Shown: positions 19,101 to 27,176, counted from the stretch's first letter. The stretch: 58,225 bases of DNA from an uncultured Lachnospiraceae bacterium (GCA_910585825.1 CAJUEY010000016.1:1-58225); one strand, 5' to 3'. Notes: generated by a model not told the origin, from the sequence alone. Translations and numbers: made by a program.

Positions 19101-19741
19101 AAGGGATTTTCCGGATTTAACGCATTCCGCCGAAATTTTCTAAGTGCATCCATGGGAAAAAGATCTCTTAAATCCTCTTCACTCCAAACAGAAATTTTCT
19201 GAATCTCATGGGAAGTACGAAATCCGTCAAAAAAACTAATAAAAGGAATCCTTCCTTCCACTGCCGCTCCATGTGCTGCCGGAGACAGATCCATCACTTC
19301 CTGTACGGAAGAGGCGCACAAAATCGCCGCCCCTGTCTGTCTGCAGGCATATACATCAGAATGATCGCCAAAAATACTCAGAGCATGGGTAGCAATACTC
19401 CTGGCTGCCACATGAAATACGCCAGGCAGTCCTTCCCCCGCCATTTTATAAAGATTTGGAATCATTAAAAGCAATCCCTGAGACGCCGTGAATGTCGTTG
19501 CAAGAGCTCCTGCTGCAAGCGCTCCGTGCACGGCTCCCGCCGCCCCTGCCTCTGACTGCATTTCAGAAATTTCCACCGTATTTCCAAACATATTCTGCTT
19601 TTTTTCTGCCGCCCAGACTTCTGTCACCTCTGCCATAACAGACGAAGGCGTAATCGGGTAAATTGCCGCAACATCCGTATACGCATATGCTACATGAGCC
19701 GCTGCATGGTTCCCGTCCATTGTTGCCATTGTTCGCTCCAT
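16169..19741 (-). CDS. nifJ: Pyruvate:ferredoxin (flavodoxin) oxidoreductase
   Basis: 1190 residues from the ATG at 19741 (AGAGGA upstream; longer versions of the frame have no ribosome site). Single-chain PFOR with all domains in order: pyruvate-binding domain (YPITPSSVMAEVTEVWAAEKKQN), gamma domain (LRFGKEPIKSTYLVQRANFVA), a two-[4Fe-4S] ferredoxin segment (CIECNICSYVCPHAV and CTGCGTCAACCPAKT), then the TPP domain with the proximal cluster ligands (GACAGCGETAYAKL) and the TPP/Mg motif (GGDGWAYDIGFGGLDHVL ... NTGGQASKSTP). It converts pyruvate and CoA to acetyl-CoA, CO2 and reduced ferredoxin, the electron source for hydrogenase and nitrogenase-type systems. Monocistronic. Confidence 0.97.
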   Translation of the reverse strand: MERTMATMDGNHAAAHVAYAYTDVAAIYPITPSSVMAEVTEVWAAEKKQNMFGNTVEISEMQSEAGAAGAVHGALAAGALATTFTASQGLLLMIPNLYKMAGEGLPGVFHVAARSIATHALSIFGDHSDVYACRQTGAAILCASSVQEVMDLSPAAHGAAVEGRIPFISFFDGFRTSHEIQKISVWSEEDLRDLFPMDALRKFRRNALNPENPFEWGQAQNPDTFFQIREAANKHYEQIPKLVESYFQKINEKIGTDYHLFNYYGAPDAEHVIVAMGSVCETIEETIDYLLAKNTSGEANSKVGLIKVRLYRPFLAEGFLRCLPDTVKQISVLDRTKEPGAPGEPLYLDVVSVLKGNGDASMPFGNKYENVKVVRGRYGISSKDTTPGQIVAVFANKDKDEFTIGIRDDVTGLSLDAMEPGNMKEDIYSCKFWGLGADGTVGANKNSIKIIGDHTDLYAQAYFDYDSKKSGGLTVSHLRFGKEPIKSTYLVQRANFVACHNPSYVWKYNMVQDLIPGGTFLLNCPWEQEELEGHLPGQLKRYIAENNIQFYVINGVKIGMETGMGPTRINTILQAAFFKLTKILPEKEIVTLLKDAVKKTYGKKGDDVVEKNCAAIDAGMEGARKVDIPAEWVNCESDNLSGKEIKGRNECLTDYVNHIQRSINAFEGNKLPVSCFMDYASGATPSGTAAYEKRNIAVRVPNWIPENCIECNICSYVCPHAVIRPVVMDRNERKDAPAGMASKDMPKNENYQFSITVSVLDCTGCGTCAACCPAKTKALVMEPTEDHYDKQQYFDYGRTLKEKEELVEQFNPSSVKGSQFKQPLLEFHGACAGCGETAYAKLVTQLFGDRMYIANATGCSSIWGNSSPATPYTVNAKGHGPAWSNSLFEDAAEFGYGMLLCEETIRKSLQGKVEELALKTKITAVKEAAGKWLSTYDSGKENQKATEDLVGNLLECNCELSEEILEKKQFLSKKSKWIFGGDGWAYDIGFGGLDHVLASGRDINVLVFDTEVYSNTGGQASKSTPLGAIAQFAAGGKEIKKKDLAAIAMSYGYVYVAQISMGADYNQCVRAITEAEAYPGPSLILAYAPCINQGIKSGMQMAQEEEKLAVQSGYYHLFRYQPAIGAIKKPVFNLDSKEPTGDFYEFLNGEVRFHALTRSNPVRAKELFEQAKMDAEKKYEKLKGLAEDKA

Positions 19742-19841
19742 ATCAAAATCCTCTTTTCTTTTTTTGATATGGTTTCCAATTTTTATAAAAAAATACATCT
19801 TCTTATCGCCGCAGCAAAATATCTTTCGGTTTTCGGCTGAC

Positions 19842-19860
19842 AATCTTATATCGTAAGATT
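19842..19860. promoter_or_regulatory. Palindrome upstream of the PFOR gene (candidate operator)
   Basis: AATCTTA - TATCG - TAAGATT: perfect 7-bp arms around 5 bases, about 100 bases before the PFOR ATG. Size and symmetry suit a dimeric repressor. On the PFOR strand a TTGTCA...TATTTT promoter pair (16-base spacer) lies just downstream. The regulator is unknown. Confidence 0.4.
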
Positions 19861-19874
19861 AAAAAATTGCCACT

Positions 19875-19951
19875 AGAGCGTGTTTGAAAATAGCTTGATA
19901 TGCCAAATGAAGGAGACGCAGATGGCAGAAATGCATTTTCAAACACACTCT
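19875..19951. repeat. Dispersed palindromic repeat, full copy
   Basis: 17-bp outer arms (19875-19891, AGAGCGTGTTTGAAAAT; 19935-19951) with one mismatch and an inner TGCCA/TGGCA stem. The same arm recurs whole or as halves at 21882, 30618, 35584-35677 and 49584-49622. Always intergenic. Confidence 0.8.
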
Positions 19952-20019
19952 AAAATGAACATTTACAAGTTTATCCTGAAAACATGTTTTATTTTCTGGA
20001 TTTTTTTATAAAAAAATAG

Positions 20020-20025
20020 TATAAT
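20020..20025 (+). promoter_or_regulatory. -10 box for pyrG
   Basis: A consensus TATAAT in a very A/T-rich stretch about 107 bases before the start codon. The -35 region is weak. The resulting leader is long enough to allow CTP-sensed initiation or attenuation control as in Bacillus pyrG, but I see no G-run start site or terminator hairpin. Confidence 0.5.
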
Positions 20026-20131
20026 AAATAAGTTATTTTATAGAAAATCCATTGCAAGGCAATTGATTACCTTAAGGATCACAAAACGGCATAAAAGAGA
20101 TCCTTTCGGAAAATACAAAAGGAGGAAAACT

Positions 20132-21736
20132 ATGCCTGTAAAATATGTTTTTGTCACCGGCGGCGTTGTGTCGGGACTTGGAAAGGGCATCACAGCCGCT
20201 TCCCTTGGCCGCCTGTTAAAAGCCCGCGGCTATACAGTCACGATGCAGAAATTTGATCCCTATATCAATCTGGATCCGGGAACCATGAACCCCATCCAGC
20301 ACGGCGAAGTATTTGTCACAGACGACGGAGCGGAAACCGATCTGGATTTAGGACATTACGAACGTTTCATTGATGAAAGCCTGACCAAAAATTCCAACGT
20401 TACCACCGGCAAAATTTACTGGACCATTCTGCAGAAGGAACGCCGGGGAGATTTCGGCGGCGGTACGGTTCAGGTCATTCCCCATATTACCAATGAAATC
20501 AAGAACCGTTTCTACCGCAATTTTACAACCAATGATACCCATATTGCTATTATTGAGGTCGGCGGAACCGTAGGAGATATTGAAAGCCAGCCTTTCTTAG
20601 AGGCAATCCGCCAGTTCCAGCATGATATCGGACATGAAAACGCCATATTAATTCATGTTACTTTAATTCCATACATCAAAGCCTCCGGTGAGCTGAAAAC
20701 CAAACCGACGCAGGCAAGCGTAAAAGACTTACAGGGTATGGGCATACAGCCTGACATCATCGTATGCCGCTCCGAACATCCCCTTGATCAGGGATTAAAA
20801 GACAAAATCGCCCTTTTCTGCAACGTGCCCAGCAATCACGTCATGCAGAATCTGGATGTAGAATATCTCTATGAGGCTCCTCTTGCTATGGAGGCGGAAG
20901 GACTTGCAACGGTTGCCTGTGAATGTCTCAAATTAGACTGTCCGGAACCAAACCTTGACGACTGGAAACAGATGGTAAACGATCTCCGTCACCCCGACAA
21001 AGAAGTCTCCATTGCCCTTGTGGGCAAATATACGCAGCTGCACGATGCCTACATCTCTGTGGTAGAAGCTTTAAAACACGGCGGTATTACCAGCCATGCT
21101 ACCGTCAATATCAAATGGGTGGATTCTGAATTGTTAAATGAAGAAAATGCATCCGAAATTCTTGGTGATGCTCAGGGAATCATCGTTCCCGGTGGTTTTG
21201 GCGACCGCGGCATTGAGGGCATGATCGTTGCTGCTCACTATGCAAGGACAAACCAGATTCCCTATCTTGGATTGTGTCTTGGTATGCAGGTAGCGATTAT
21301 TGAATTTGCGAGAAATATCTGCGACATGCATGATGCCCACAGCATCGAATTAAATCCTCATACTACCCACCCGGTAATTTCCCTGATGCCGGATCAGGAT
21401 GGAATCGAAGATATTGGAGGAACATTGCGGCTTGGCTCCTATCCCTGTGTCTTAGATTCTTCTTCCAAAGCATTTGCTTTATACGGAGAAGAAACCATCC
21501 ACGAAAGACACCGCCACCGTTACGAAGTCAACAACGATTACCGAAATGCCTTAACGGAAAAAGGCATGAACCTCTGCGGTATTTCTCCGGACGGAAGAAT
21601 CGTGGAAATGATCGAACTTCCGGAACACCCCTGGTTTATCGCAACTCAGGCGCATCCGGAACTAAAATCCAGACCGAATCGCCCACATCCCCTGTTTAAA
21701 GGATTTGTAGAGGCTTCCCTTCATACCGTTCGCTAA
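20132..21736 (+). CDS. pyrG: CTP synthase
   Basis: 534 residues, the normal family length, from the ATG at 20132 (AAGGAGG six bases upstream). Synthetase domain: KYVFVTGGVVSGLGKGITAA (P-loop), YINLDPGTMNP, HGEVFVTDDGAETDLDLGHYERF; class I glutaminase domain: nucleophile Cys in YLGLCLGMQ, and the His/Glu pair in THPE-like QAHPELKSRP. It aminates UTP to CTP with glutamine and ATP. Monocistronic with a strong terminator. Confidence 0.98.
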   Translation: MPVKYVFVTGGVVSGLGKGITAASLGRLLKARGYTVTMQKFDPYINLDPGTMNPIQHGEVFVTDDGAETDLDLGHYERFIDESLTKNSNVTTGKIYWTILQKERRGDFGGGTVQVIPHITNEIKNRFYRNFTTNDTHIAIIEVGGTVGDIESQPFLEAIRQFQHDIGHENAILIHVTLIPYIKASGELKTKPTQASVKDLQGMGIQPDIIVCRSEHPLDQGLKDKIALFCNVPSNHVMQNLDVEYLYEAPLAMEAEGLATVACECLKLDCPEPNLDDWKQMVNDLRHPDKEVSIALVGKYTQLHDAYISVVEALKHGGITSHATVNIKWVDSELLNEENASEILGDAQGIIVPGGFGDRGIEGMIVAAHYARTNQIPYLGLCLGMQVAIIEFARNICDMHDAHSIELNPHTTHPVISLMPDQDGIEDIGGTLRLGSYPCVLDSSSKAFALYGEETIHERHRHRYEVNNDYRNALTEKGMNLCGISPDGRIVEMIELPEHPWFIATQAHPELKSRPNRPHPLFKGFVEASLHTVR

Positions 21737-21815
21737 ATCTGTCGGGGGGGATATTCCTCAGATATTTGACGGCACAAGACTCACGATTGATCTTTTGGAC
21801 ATATCAATATTTGAA

Positions 21816-21865
21816 AAACAGAGGATACTGTATCACATATTTTCCTGATACAATACCCTCTGTTT
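21816..21865 (+). terminator. pyrG terminator
   Basis: 20-bp arms (21816-21835 and 21846-21865) with two mismatches, outer stem AAACAGAGG/CCTCTGTTT, followed by a T-rich tail. Confidence 0.85.
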
Positions 21866-21881
21866 CTTTTTATCTGCGCAA

Positions 21882-21897
21882 ATTTCAAACACGCTCT
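21882..21897. repeat. Dispersed palindromic repeat, half copy
   Basis: ATTTCAAACACGCTCT, the right arm of the palindrome family described at 19875-19951. No left arm is nearby. Confidence 0.6.
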
Positions 21898-21917
21898 TGC
21901 TCACGACGCCAGATATC

Positions 21918-22088
21918 TCACATCTGATGTCTTACTACCTGATATTCATCTCCGCTTTTAAAATATGGACAGGATTTATATTTTCTGCTCAAAAACCGTG
22001 CCATATCATCCTCGTCCAGATTCACAGAACAATAATATTCCTCATCTTCTTCATCATATGCATTGTATGCACAGTAATCACATTCCAT
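21918..22088 (-). CDS. Small Cys-rich acidic protein (DUF6472-like)
   Basis: 56 residues, below usual gene-calling limits. ATG at 22088 with GAGGG seven bases upstream. The sequence starts MECDYCAYNAYDEEDEEYYC, then DLDEDDMARFLSRKYK-like residues and CPYFKSGDEYQ near the end. Four cysteines (CxxC, then two single Cys) could bind zinc, and the central part is very acidic. I recall a widespread clostridial small family of this shape (DUF6472); function unknown. It lies 12 bases downstream of the NYN-LOTUS gene on the same strand, so the two are almost certainly co-transcribed. Confidence 0.75.
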   Translation of the reverse strand: MECDYCAYNAYDEEDEEYYCSVNLDEDDMARFLSRKYKSCPYFKSGDEYQVVRHQM

Positions 22089-22100
22089 TTGCCGTCCCTC

Positions 22101-23099
22101 TTATTTCTTTGTCCCTTTTGCCTTTTTCTTTTTGCTCAAAGCAGTCCGTTTAAACTGCTCCGCCAGGCTTTCTCTTCCCGCCTCTTCTTTTTCCACAATC
22201 CGTTTCACTGTTTCACTTTCTGTAATAAGCTCCAGTCCCGGAATATGGGAGACAAATTTCTGAAGAGTGGAATAACCATATTCTTTTACTTTAAAATCCG
22301 GATATTTTTTATGCAGTTTCTGTCCCATTGCGGCCAAATCCACGCCTTCGCCCATCGACTGTTTTACGCACTCTCTGATATAGGCTTCAAGCTGTTCTCG
22401 CTTAATATTATCATCCCGAAGCCCCACCAGAATCGTTGTTTCTTTTTTGTAAAGCGTAAAAGTATCTTCCATCTCCTCAATAAATTTGGAAAGTGAGCTG
22501 TATCCATAGCTGCGGACATCAAAATCCGAATATTTTTTCAGCAGTGAATTTCCAAGTTCTCCAAGCCCTGTTTTTCTGCCGTTATTTTCATTCTCTGTAA
22601 TAATCTCCACAATTGCTTCCTGAATCGTCTTTGGAGAAATATTTTCTTTTGCCCGGTCTGTATCCTGTTCCAACAAAATCTCGAGATTCGTAAATACGGA
22701 ACATGCCGCCTTAAAAGACTTCGGCGTCTTATTTTCTCCCATTCCAATCACTTCCATGCCGGATTCCCGAAGTCTGCTGGCCAGTTTTGTAAAATCACTG
22801 TCGCTGGAAACAATACAAAACCCCTCCACCTTTCCGGTATAGAGAATATCCATAGCGTCAATAATTAAAGCTGAATCCGTTGCATTCTTGCCGGCTGTAT
22901 TGCAGAACTGCTGAATCGGCGTAATGGAATTCGTCAAAAGCTCATCCCGCCATTTCGATGCCTGATTATTTGTCCAATCCCCGTAAATTCTTTTGTAAGT
23001 AATAATCCCGTACTTTGTCATCTCATCCAAAATAGCTGTAATATATTTTGCAGAAATATTATCGGAATCAATCAAAATCGCATATCGTTTGTCTTCCAT
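22101..23099 (-). CDS. NYN-domain protein with two OST-HTH/LOTUS domains
   Basis: 332 residues from the ATG at 23099 (AAAGGAGGG upstream). N-terminal NYN (PIN-like) nuclease fold, residues 1-140, with the acidic residues expected for a metal site: YAILIDSDNIS, ATDSALIIDAMDIL, IVSSDSDFTKLA. Then two LOTUS/OST-HTH repeats with matching ends: KYSDFDVRSYGYSSLSKFIEEM and KYPDFKVKEYGYSTLQKFVSHI. A basic tail (LSKKKKAKGTKK) closes the chain. LOTUS domains bind RNA (G-rich or G-quadruplex in studied cases), so I infer an RNA-targeted nuclease; no bacterial substrate is established to my knowledge. Confidence 0.88.
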   Translation of the reverse strand: MEDKRYAILIDSDNISAKYITAILDEMTKYGIITYKRIYGDWTNNQASKWRDELLTNSITPIQQFCNTAGKNATDSALIIDAMDILYTGKVEGFCIVSSDSDFTKLASRLRESGMEVIGMGENKTPKSFKAACSVFTNLEILLEQDTDRAKENISPKTIQEAIVEIITENENNGRKTGLGELGNSLLKKYSDFDVRSYGYSSLSKFIEEMEDTFTLYKKETTILVGLRDDNIKREQLEAYIRECVKQSMGEGVDLAAMGQKLHKKYPDFKVKEYGYSTLQKFVSHIPGLELITESETVKRIVEKEEAGRESLAEQFKRTALSKKKKAKGTKK

Positions 23100-23220
23100 A
23101 TTCCCTCCTTTTATACTCTCATGGAAATCCTTTTCCATGCACGTTTCCTCCCGTATTGTCATCTTTTCCTAAAAACAGTATAATGATTAACAGGAATAAA
23201 GTAAAGGAGAAAAAACATTT

Positions 23221-23943
23221 ATGCTCAATCCGGAAGTTACAAATCCTAAAACAGTCACAGACTCTCATGGAATTTCAGGCAGCGGCTTAAAACTTATCGC
23301 CCTGATCACCATGCTCCTTGACCATATCGGTGCAATTCTGGTCGTCTCCCAAGGCCCTTATTACACATTGCGCCTGATCGGACGCATCGCTTTTCCGATT
23401 TTCTGCTTTTTACTGGTAGAAGGTTTTTTACATACCAAAAATCTTTCAAAATATGCCTTGCGCCTTTTTCTTTTTGCTCTGATCTCTGAAATCCCCTTTG
23501 ATCTGGCATTTTATCATACTGTATTTTATCCGGATTCCCAAAATGTATTTTTTACGCTATTCATCGGCCTGCTTGTCATTTCCTGTAACCGATCTCTGAA
23601 CGATGCCCTGAAAAACAAACCCGGCATCCTTCTTATATGCCGGGCAGCAGTCATCGCCGCCGGAATGGGAATTGCATGGTATCTGAAAACCGACTATTCT
23701 TATACGGGCGTTTTGGCCATTTCTCTGCTGAATGAGTTCCGAAACAACCGGACAATCGCCACTGTTAATGCCTGTTTCTTTTTGTTCCTGTTATCACCCA
23801 TGGAAATTTCTGCTTTTGCATGCATCCCTCTTATAAGAGCTTATAACGGAAAACGAGGCCTTTCCCTCAAATATGTTTTCTATGTCTTTTATCCGGTGCA
23901 TCTGCTGATTCTCTATCTGATCTCTTTATGGTATTTTAGCTGA
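23221..23943 (+). CDS. TraX-family membrane protein (acyltransferase-like)
   Basis: 240 residues with seven to eight hydrophobic segments. The opening LKLIALITMLLDHIGAIL and LRLIGRIAFPIFCFLLVEGFLHT are the TraX hallmark; C-terminal KYVFYVFYPVHLLILYLI closes the family pattern. TraX acetylates F-pilin in Escherichia coli, but most Firmicute members are chromosomal with unknown acceptors. No conjugation genes are near, so a pilin role should not be assumed. Divergent from the NYN gene; the stop overlaps the end of the convergent next gene by 8 bases. Confidence 0.85.
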   Translation: MLNPEVTNPKTVTDSHGISGSGLKLIALITMLLDHIGAILVVSQGPYYTLRLIGRIAFPIFCFLLVEGFLHTKNLSKYALRLFLFALISEIPFDLAFYHTVFYPDSQNVFFTLFIGLLVISCNRSLNDALKNKPGILLICRAAVIAAGMGIAWYLKTDYSYTGVLAISLLNEFRNNRTIATVNACFFLFLLSPMEISAFACIPLIRAYNGKRGLSLKYVFYVFYPVHLLILYLISLWYFS

Positions 23944-24319
23944 TCATACCTCCTACTGTTCCGGAGGCAGCACAGAGAACCATTGTCGTGATTAAATGCA
24001 TCCAGTCCCCCGTCAGTCCCTTATACAAAAGAAGGGATACGGCGAACAAAATCAGAAAATAAAATACCCCTACAAAAAATCCCCAGAGAAATTTTTGGGT
24101 TTTTCTTCTTTTTCCAATTAAAAATCCGCCCAGCAATCCGCTGATGATATAAACAGCAATCAGCCAGATTTTACATACGATTTCCTGCGGCTCCATTTTA
24201 AAAAGTATCAGCGCCAGAAGCAACAGCAGAATCAATGTAACAGCATACATCAAAAACAGTGTTTTCATCATATCTTTTATCAGTGGTTGTATTTGTTTTT
24301 CTTGCTCCGTTTTTTGCAA
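23936..24319 (-). CDS. TIGR04086-type four-helix membrane protein
   Basis: 127 residues with four hydrophobic helices (TLFLMYAVTLILLLLLALILF, WLIAVYIISGLLGGFLIG, WGFFVGVFYFLILFAVSLLLY, TTMVLCAASGTVGGMIS). The only start with a ribosome site is a TTG at 24319: AGAGGGGGT lies just upstream, inside the 3' arm of the asnS terminator. An internal ATG seventeen codons later has no such site. Relatives such as Bacillus YrzE have no known function. Confidence 0.72.
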   Translation of the reverse strand: MQKTEQEKQIQPLIKDMMKTLFLMYAVTLILLLLLALILFKMEPQEIVCKIWLIAVYIISGLLGGFLIGKRRKTQKFLWGFFVGVFYFLILFAVSLLLYKGLTGDWMHLITTMVLCAASGTVGGMIS

Positions 24320-24323
24320 AAAG

Positions 24324-24364
24324 ACACCCCCTCTAAAACCACTATATGATTCAAGAGAGGGTGT
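24324..24364 (-). terminator. asnS terminator that also carries the next gene's ribosome site
   Basis: Arms ACACCCCCTCT (24324-24334) and AGAGGGTGT (24356-24364), followed on the minus strand by CTTTTT. The distal arm reads AGAGGGGGTGT and doubles as the Shine-Dalgarno of the TTG-started gene at 24319. Confidence 0.75.
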
Positions 24365-24417
24365 TATCCCACTTTTTCATAGAAACCAAAAAATTATTCT
24401 GCCGTGCGCTTCCATTC

Positions 24418-25809
24418 TTATAATTCACAATTGCCGACGGTTCTTGGGAAAGGAAGTACATCTCTGATATTGGACATACCGGTTAAATACATGACCAAAC
24501 GCTCAAATCCCAGTCCGAAACCTGCATGTCTTGCAGAACCGTATTTCCGAAGATCCAGATAAAATCCATAATCTTCTTCCTGCAGTCCCATTTCCCTGAT
24601 TCTCTCTACAAGTTTCTCATAATCATCTTCTCTCTGACTGCCTCCAATAATCTCGCCAATGGCGGGTACCAGACAATCCACTGCCGCCACCGTTTTTCCA
24701 TCCTCATTCAATTTCATATAAAAGGCTTTGATCTCTTTTGGATAATCTGTAACAAACACCGGGCGTTTGAATACTTCCTCTGTCAGATAACGCTCATGCT
24801 CCGTCTGAAGATCCGCTCCCCAGGAAACTTTATAATCAAATTTGTCGTTATTCTTCTCCAGAATCTCAACTGCCTCCGTATAAGTCACATGGGCAAATTC
24901 AGAATCCGCCACATGATTCAGACGTTCCAGAAGTCCTTTATCTACAAATTGATTAAAAAACTGCATTTCTTCCGGCGCATTTTCAAGTACATACCGGATG
25001 ATATATTTTAACATGCTCTCTGCCAGAATCATATCATCCTTTAAATCTGCAAATGCAATCTCCGGCTCAATCATCCAAAATTCCGCCGCATGACGGGTGG
25101 TATTGGAATTTTCTGCACGGAAAGTCGGGCCAAAGGTATAAATATTTTTAAATGCCATGGCATATGTTTCTCCGTTTAACTGCCCGCTGACAGTCAGATT
25201 CGTCGATTTTCCAAAAAAATCTTTGGAAAATTCCACATCCCCTTCTTCTGTTTGGGGAAGATCCTTAAGATCCAGCGTCGTTACACGAAACATCTCTCCC
25301 GCGCCCTCACAGTCGCTTCCTGTAATAATCGGCGTATGCACATACACAAAATCCCTCTCCTGAAAAAATTTATGAATGGCATAGGCGGCAAGAGAACGCA
25401 CGCGAAATACCGCCTCAAATGTATTCGTTCTGGGGCGCAGATGTGAAATCGTCCTCAGATACTCAAAGGTGTGGCGTTTCTTCTGCAAGGGATAATCCGG
25501 TGCAGATTCGCCTTCAATCACCACTTCTTCTGACTGAACCTCAAAAGGCTGTTTTGCATTCGGTGTTGCTACAAGTTTGCCGGTCACAACAATCGCCGCT
25601 CCGACATTTAACTTTTCCACTGCCGCAAAATTGGGCAGCGCATCGTGATATACCACCTGTAAAGGTTCAAAAAACGTTCCGTCATTGACAACAATAAAGC
25701 CAAAATTTTTAGAACTTCTGATACTTCTTACCCAGCCTGCAATTGTAACTGTCTGTTCCAGATAATCCTGCCTGTTTTTGTATAAGTCCCGAATATTTAT
25801 CATTTCCAT
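24418..25809 (-). CDS. asnS: Asparaginyl-tRNA synthetase
   Basis: 463 residues. N-terminal OB fold anticodon-binding domain (VTIAGWVRSIRSSKNFGFIV), then class II catalytic core: motif 1 region (IHKFFQERDFVYVHTPII), motif 2 (FRAENSNTTRHAAEFWMIEPE) and motif 3 (GFGLGFERLVMYLTG). The AENSNTTRH string distinguishes AsnRS from AspRS. It charges tRNA-Asn directly. It starts 11 bases after the trigger-factor-like lipoprotein gene ends, so the two form an operon; no T-box leader is seen. Confidence 0.97.
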   Translation of the reverse strand: MEMINIRDLYKNRQDYLEQTVTIAGWVRSIRSSKNFGFIVVNDGTFFEPLQVVYHDALPNFAAVEKLNVGAAIVVTGKLVATPNAKQPFEVQSEEVVIEGESAPDYPLQKKRHTFEYLRTISHLRPRTNTFEAVFRVRSLAAYAIHKFFQERDFVYVHTPIITGSDCEGAGEMFRVTTLDLKDLPQTEEGDVEFSKDFFGKSTNLTVSGQLNGETYAMAFKNIYTFGPTFRAENSNTTRHAAEFWMIEPEIAFADLKDDMILAESMLKYIIRYVLENAPEEMQFFNQFVDKGLLERLNHVADSEFAHVTYTEAVEILEKNNDKFDYKVSWGADLQTEHERYLTEEVFKRPVFVTDYPKEIKAFYMKLNEDGKTVAAVDCLVPAIGEIIGGSQREDDYEKLVERIREMGLQEEDYGFYLDLRKYGSARHAGFGLGFERLVMYLTGMSNIRDVLPFPRTVGNCEL

Positions 25810-25820
25810 GCTCTACTCTC

Positions 25821-27050
25821 CTATTCTTCCGTACTCTCCGCCGCCTCTGTGGGTTCCGAAGTTTCTGTTCCTTCTTCTTCCTGTGTATAGGTAACTTTTG
25901 CTTTCTCTGCAACCATGTCGCAGGCTTTATTTTCCAGATAAACTTTGTGAAAATAATTTTCTCCGGCTTCCCTGGTAGATCCTAAACTTTCGTACAGAGC
26001 GTCTTCTGATTCATATCCGTTTGCTACAATATTAGAAATATATGCGTCATAGCCTTCCTGATCCAGTTCCAGTTTCTCATTTTCTGCAATTGCCTCAAAA
26101 ACCAATTCCTGTTTCAACCTTTCTTCAAAATTGGTTCTGTTCTGACTGGTAAATTCTTCTTCTGTTGTATTGTAATTTGCCTGCAAAAACTCATCCAAAT
26201 CCGTTCCGTCTGCACAGTAATAAGAACGGAAACTTTCTATATATTCTGCCAGTCTTGCATCCAACAATCCTTCCGGAAGAGAATTCACTGTGCATACTTC
26301 TGTTACAGCCTCCATAACCGCAGACCGAATATCCATTTTTTTCTGGGATTCTATCTGCTGTTCTAATTCCGCATTCGCGGTTGTATATACGCCTTCCACA
26401 TTTTCTACCTGAAAATTCTCCAGCGCATATGCATCATCCATAGTTTCCCTTGTTACCGCTTTGCAGATTGCATTCACCGTAAAGGTAAAAGTAACTGTCT
26501 GTCCATTTAATTCTTCATTTCCATAATCCTCCGGAAATGTTACGTCGCTGTCTACAGTATCCCCCACCTTAGCGCCGATCAGTCCGTCGGAAAATCCGTC
26601 AATATATCCGCTGCCCATTTCTGCATTGGCATTCGCCTCTGTATCAATCAACTGATTGTCTGCACTTCCGCCCTCAAATGCAACCCCGTCTTTTTTGCCT
26701 ACATAATTGACGTCTACAATGTCTCCTTTTTCTACAACTGTCTTGCTTTCATCTGGGACATACGGCTTTACGCCCGCAATCATCTGATCCACATAGTTGT
26801 TCACCGCTTCCTCTGTAATCTGATAATCAGACTCTTTTAAAGAAACTTCCAGATTCATATAATCTCCCAATGTCACATGATCCATAACATTATAAGTGAT
26901 ATCAATGCTTGATGTGGATGCGCTCTCCTGCAGATCGGATTCTGTTGGTATTTCGGTACCTGTCTCTGCATTTTCTCCTTTGCTGCCGCAGCCTGCAGCT
27001 GCTGTCATTGCCATACATGCAATTAAAATTGCTGTTATTTTTCTTTTCAT
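25821..27050 (-). CDS. Trigger-factor-like FKBP lipoprotein (peptidyl-prolyl isomerase)
   Basis: 409 residues. A lipoprotein signal peptide with lipobox AAAGC near residue 20 (MKRKITAILIACMAMTAAAGCGS) is followed by an acidic linker. An FKBP domain at about 95-190 (VEKGDIVDVNYVGKKDGVAFEGG ... FSDGLIGAKVGDTVDSDVTFPEDYG) and a helical trigger-factor C-domain (about 200-380) follow, with an acidic Thr/Glu tail. It lacks the ribosome-binding N-terminal domain of true trigger factor. So I infer a membrane-tethered extracytoplasmic chaperone/isomerase for secreted proteins, such as the large enzymes at 41-49 kb. Confidence 0.87.
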   Translation of the reverse strand: MKRKITAILIACMAMTAAAGCGSKGENAETGTEIPTESDLQESASTSSIDITYNVMDHVTLGDYMNLEVSLKESDYQITEEAVNNYVDQMIAGVKPYVPDESKTVVEKGDIVDVNYVGKKDGVAFEGGSADNQLIDTEANANAEMGSGYIDGFSDGLIGAKVGDTVDSDVTFPEDYGNEELNGQTVTFTFTVNAICKAVTRETMDDAYALENFQVENVEGVYTTANAELEQQIESQKKMDIRSAVMEAVTEVCTVNSLPEGLLDARLAEYIESFRSYYCADGTDLDEFLQANYNTTEEEFTSQNRTNFEERLKQELVFEAIAENEKLELDQEGYDAYISNIVANGYESEDALYESLGSTREAGENYFHKVYLENKACDMVAEKAKVTYTQEEEGTETSEPTEAAESTEE

Positions 27051-27075
27051 TTTTTACCTCTCATATCTTTTTGAC

Positions 27076-27104
27076 ATAGTAAACTCATTCTTCAAACAGA
27101 ACAA
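27076..27104 (-). promoter_or_regulatory. Promoter of the FKBP lipoprotein-asnS operon
   Basis: On the minus strand TTGTTC (27104-27099), 17-base spacer, TACTAT (27081-27076), 26 bases before the ATG. Confidence 0.6.
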
Positions 27105-27147
27105 TACTATTAACATATCACACTTTTAGAGAAAATAAAAGGTTTTA

Positions 27148-27176
27148 TTGCTTTTTCTTGAAATCAATGTTACAAT
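27148..27176 (+). promoter_or_regulatory. Promoter of the gene at 27241
   Basis: TTGCTT (27148-27153), 17-base spacer, TACAAT (27171-27176). Confidence 0.6.

Noticed and set aside
25810..25820. T-box leader for asnS
   Set aside because: asnS begins 11 bases after the preceding gene in the same operon and there is no room for a T-box; none is seen before the lipoprotein gene either.
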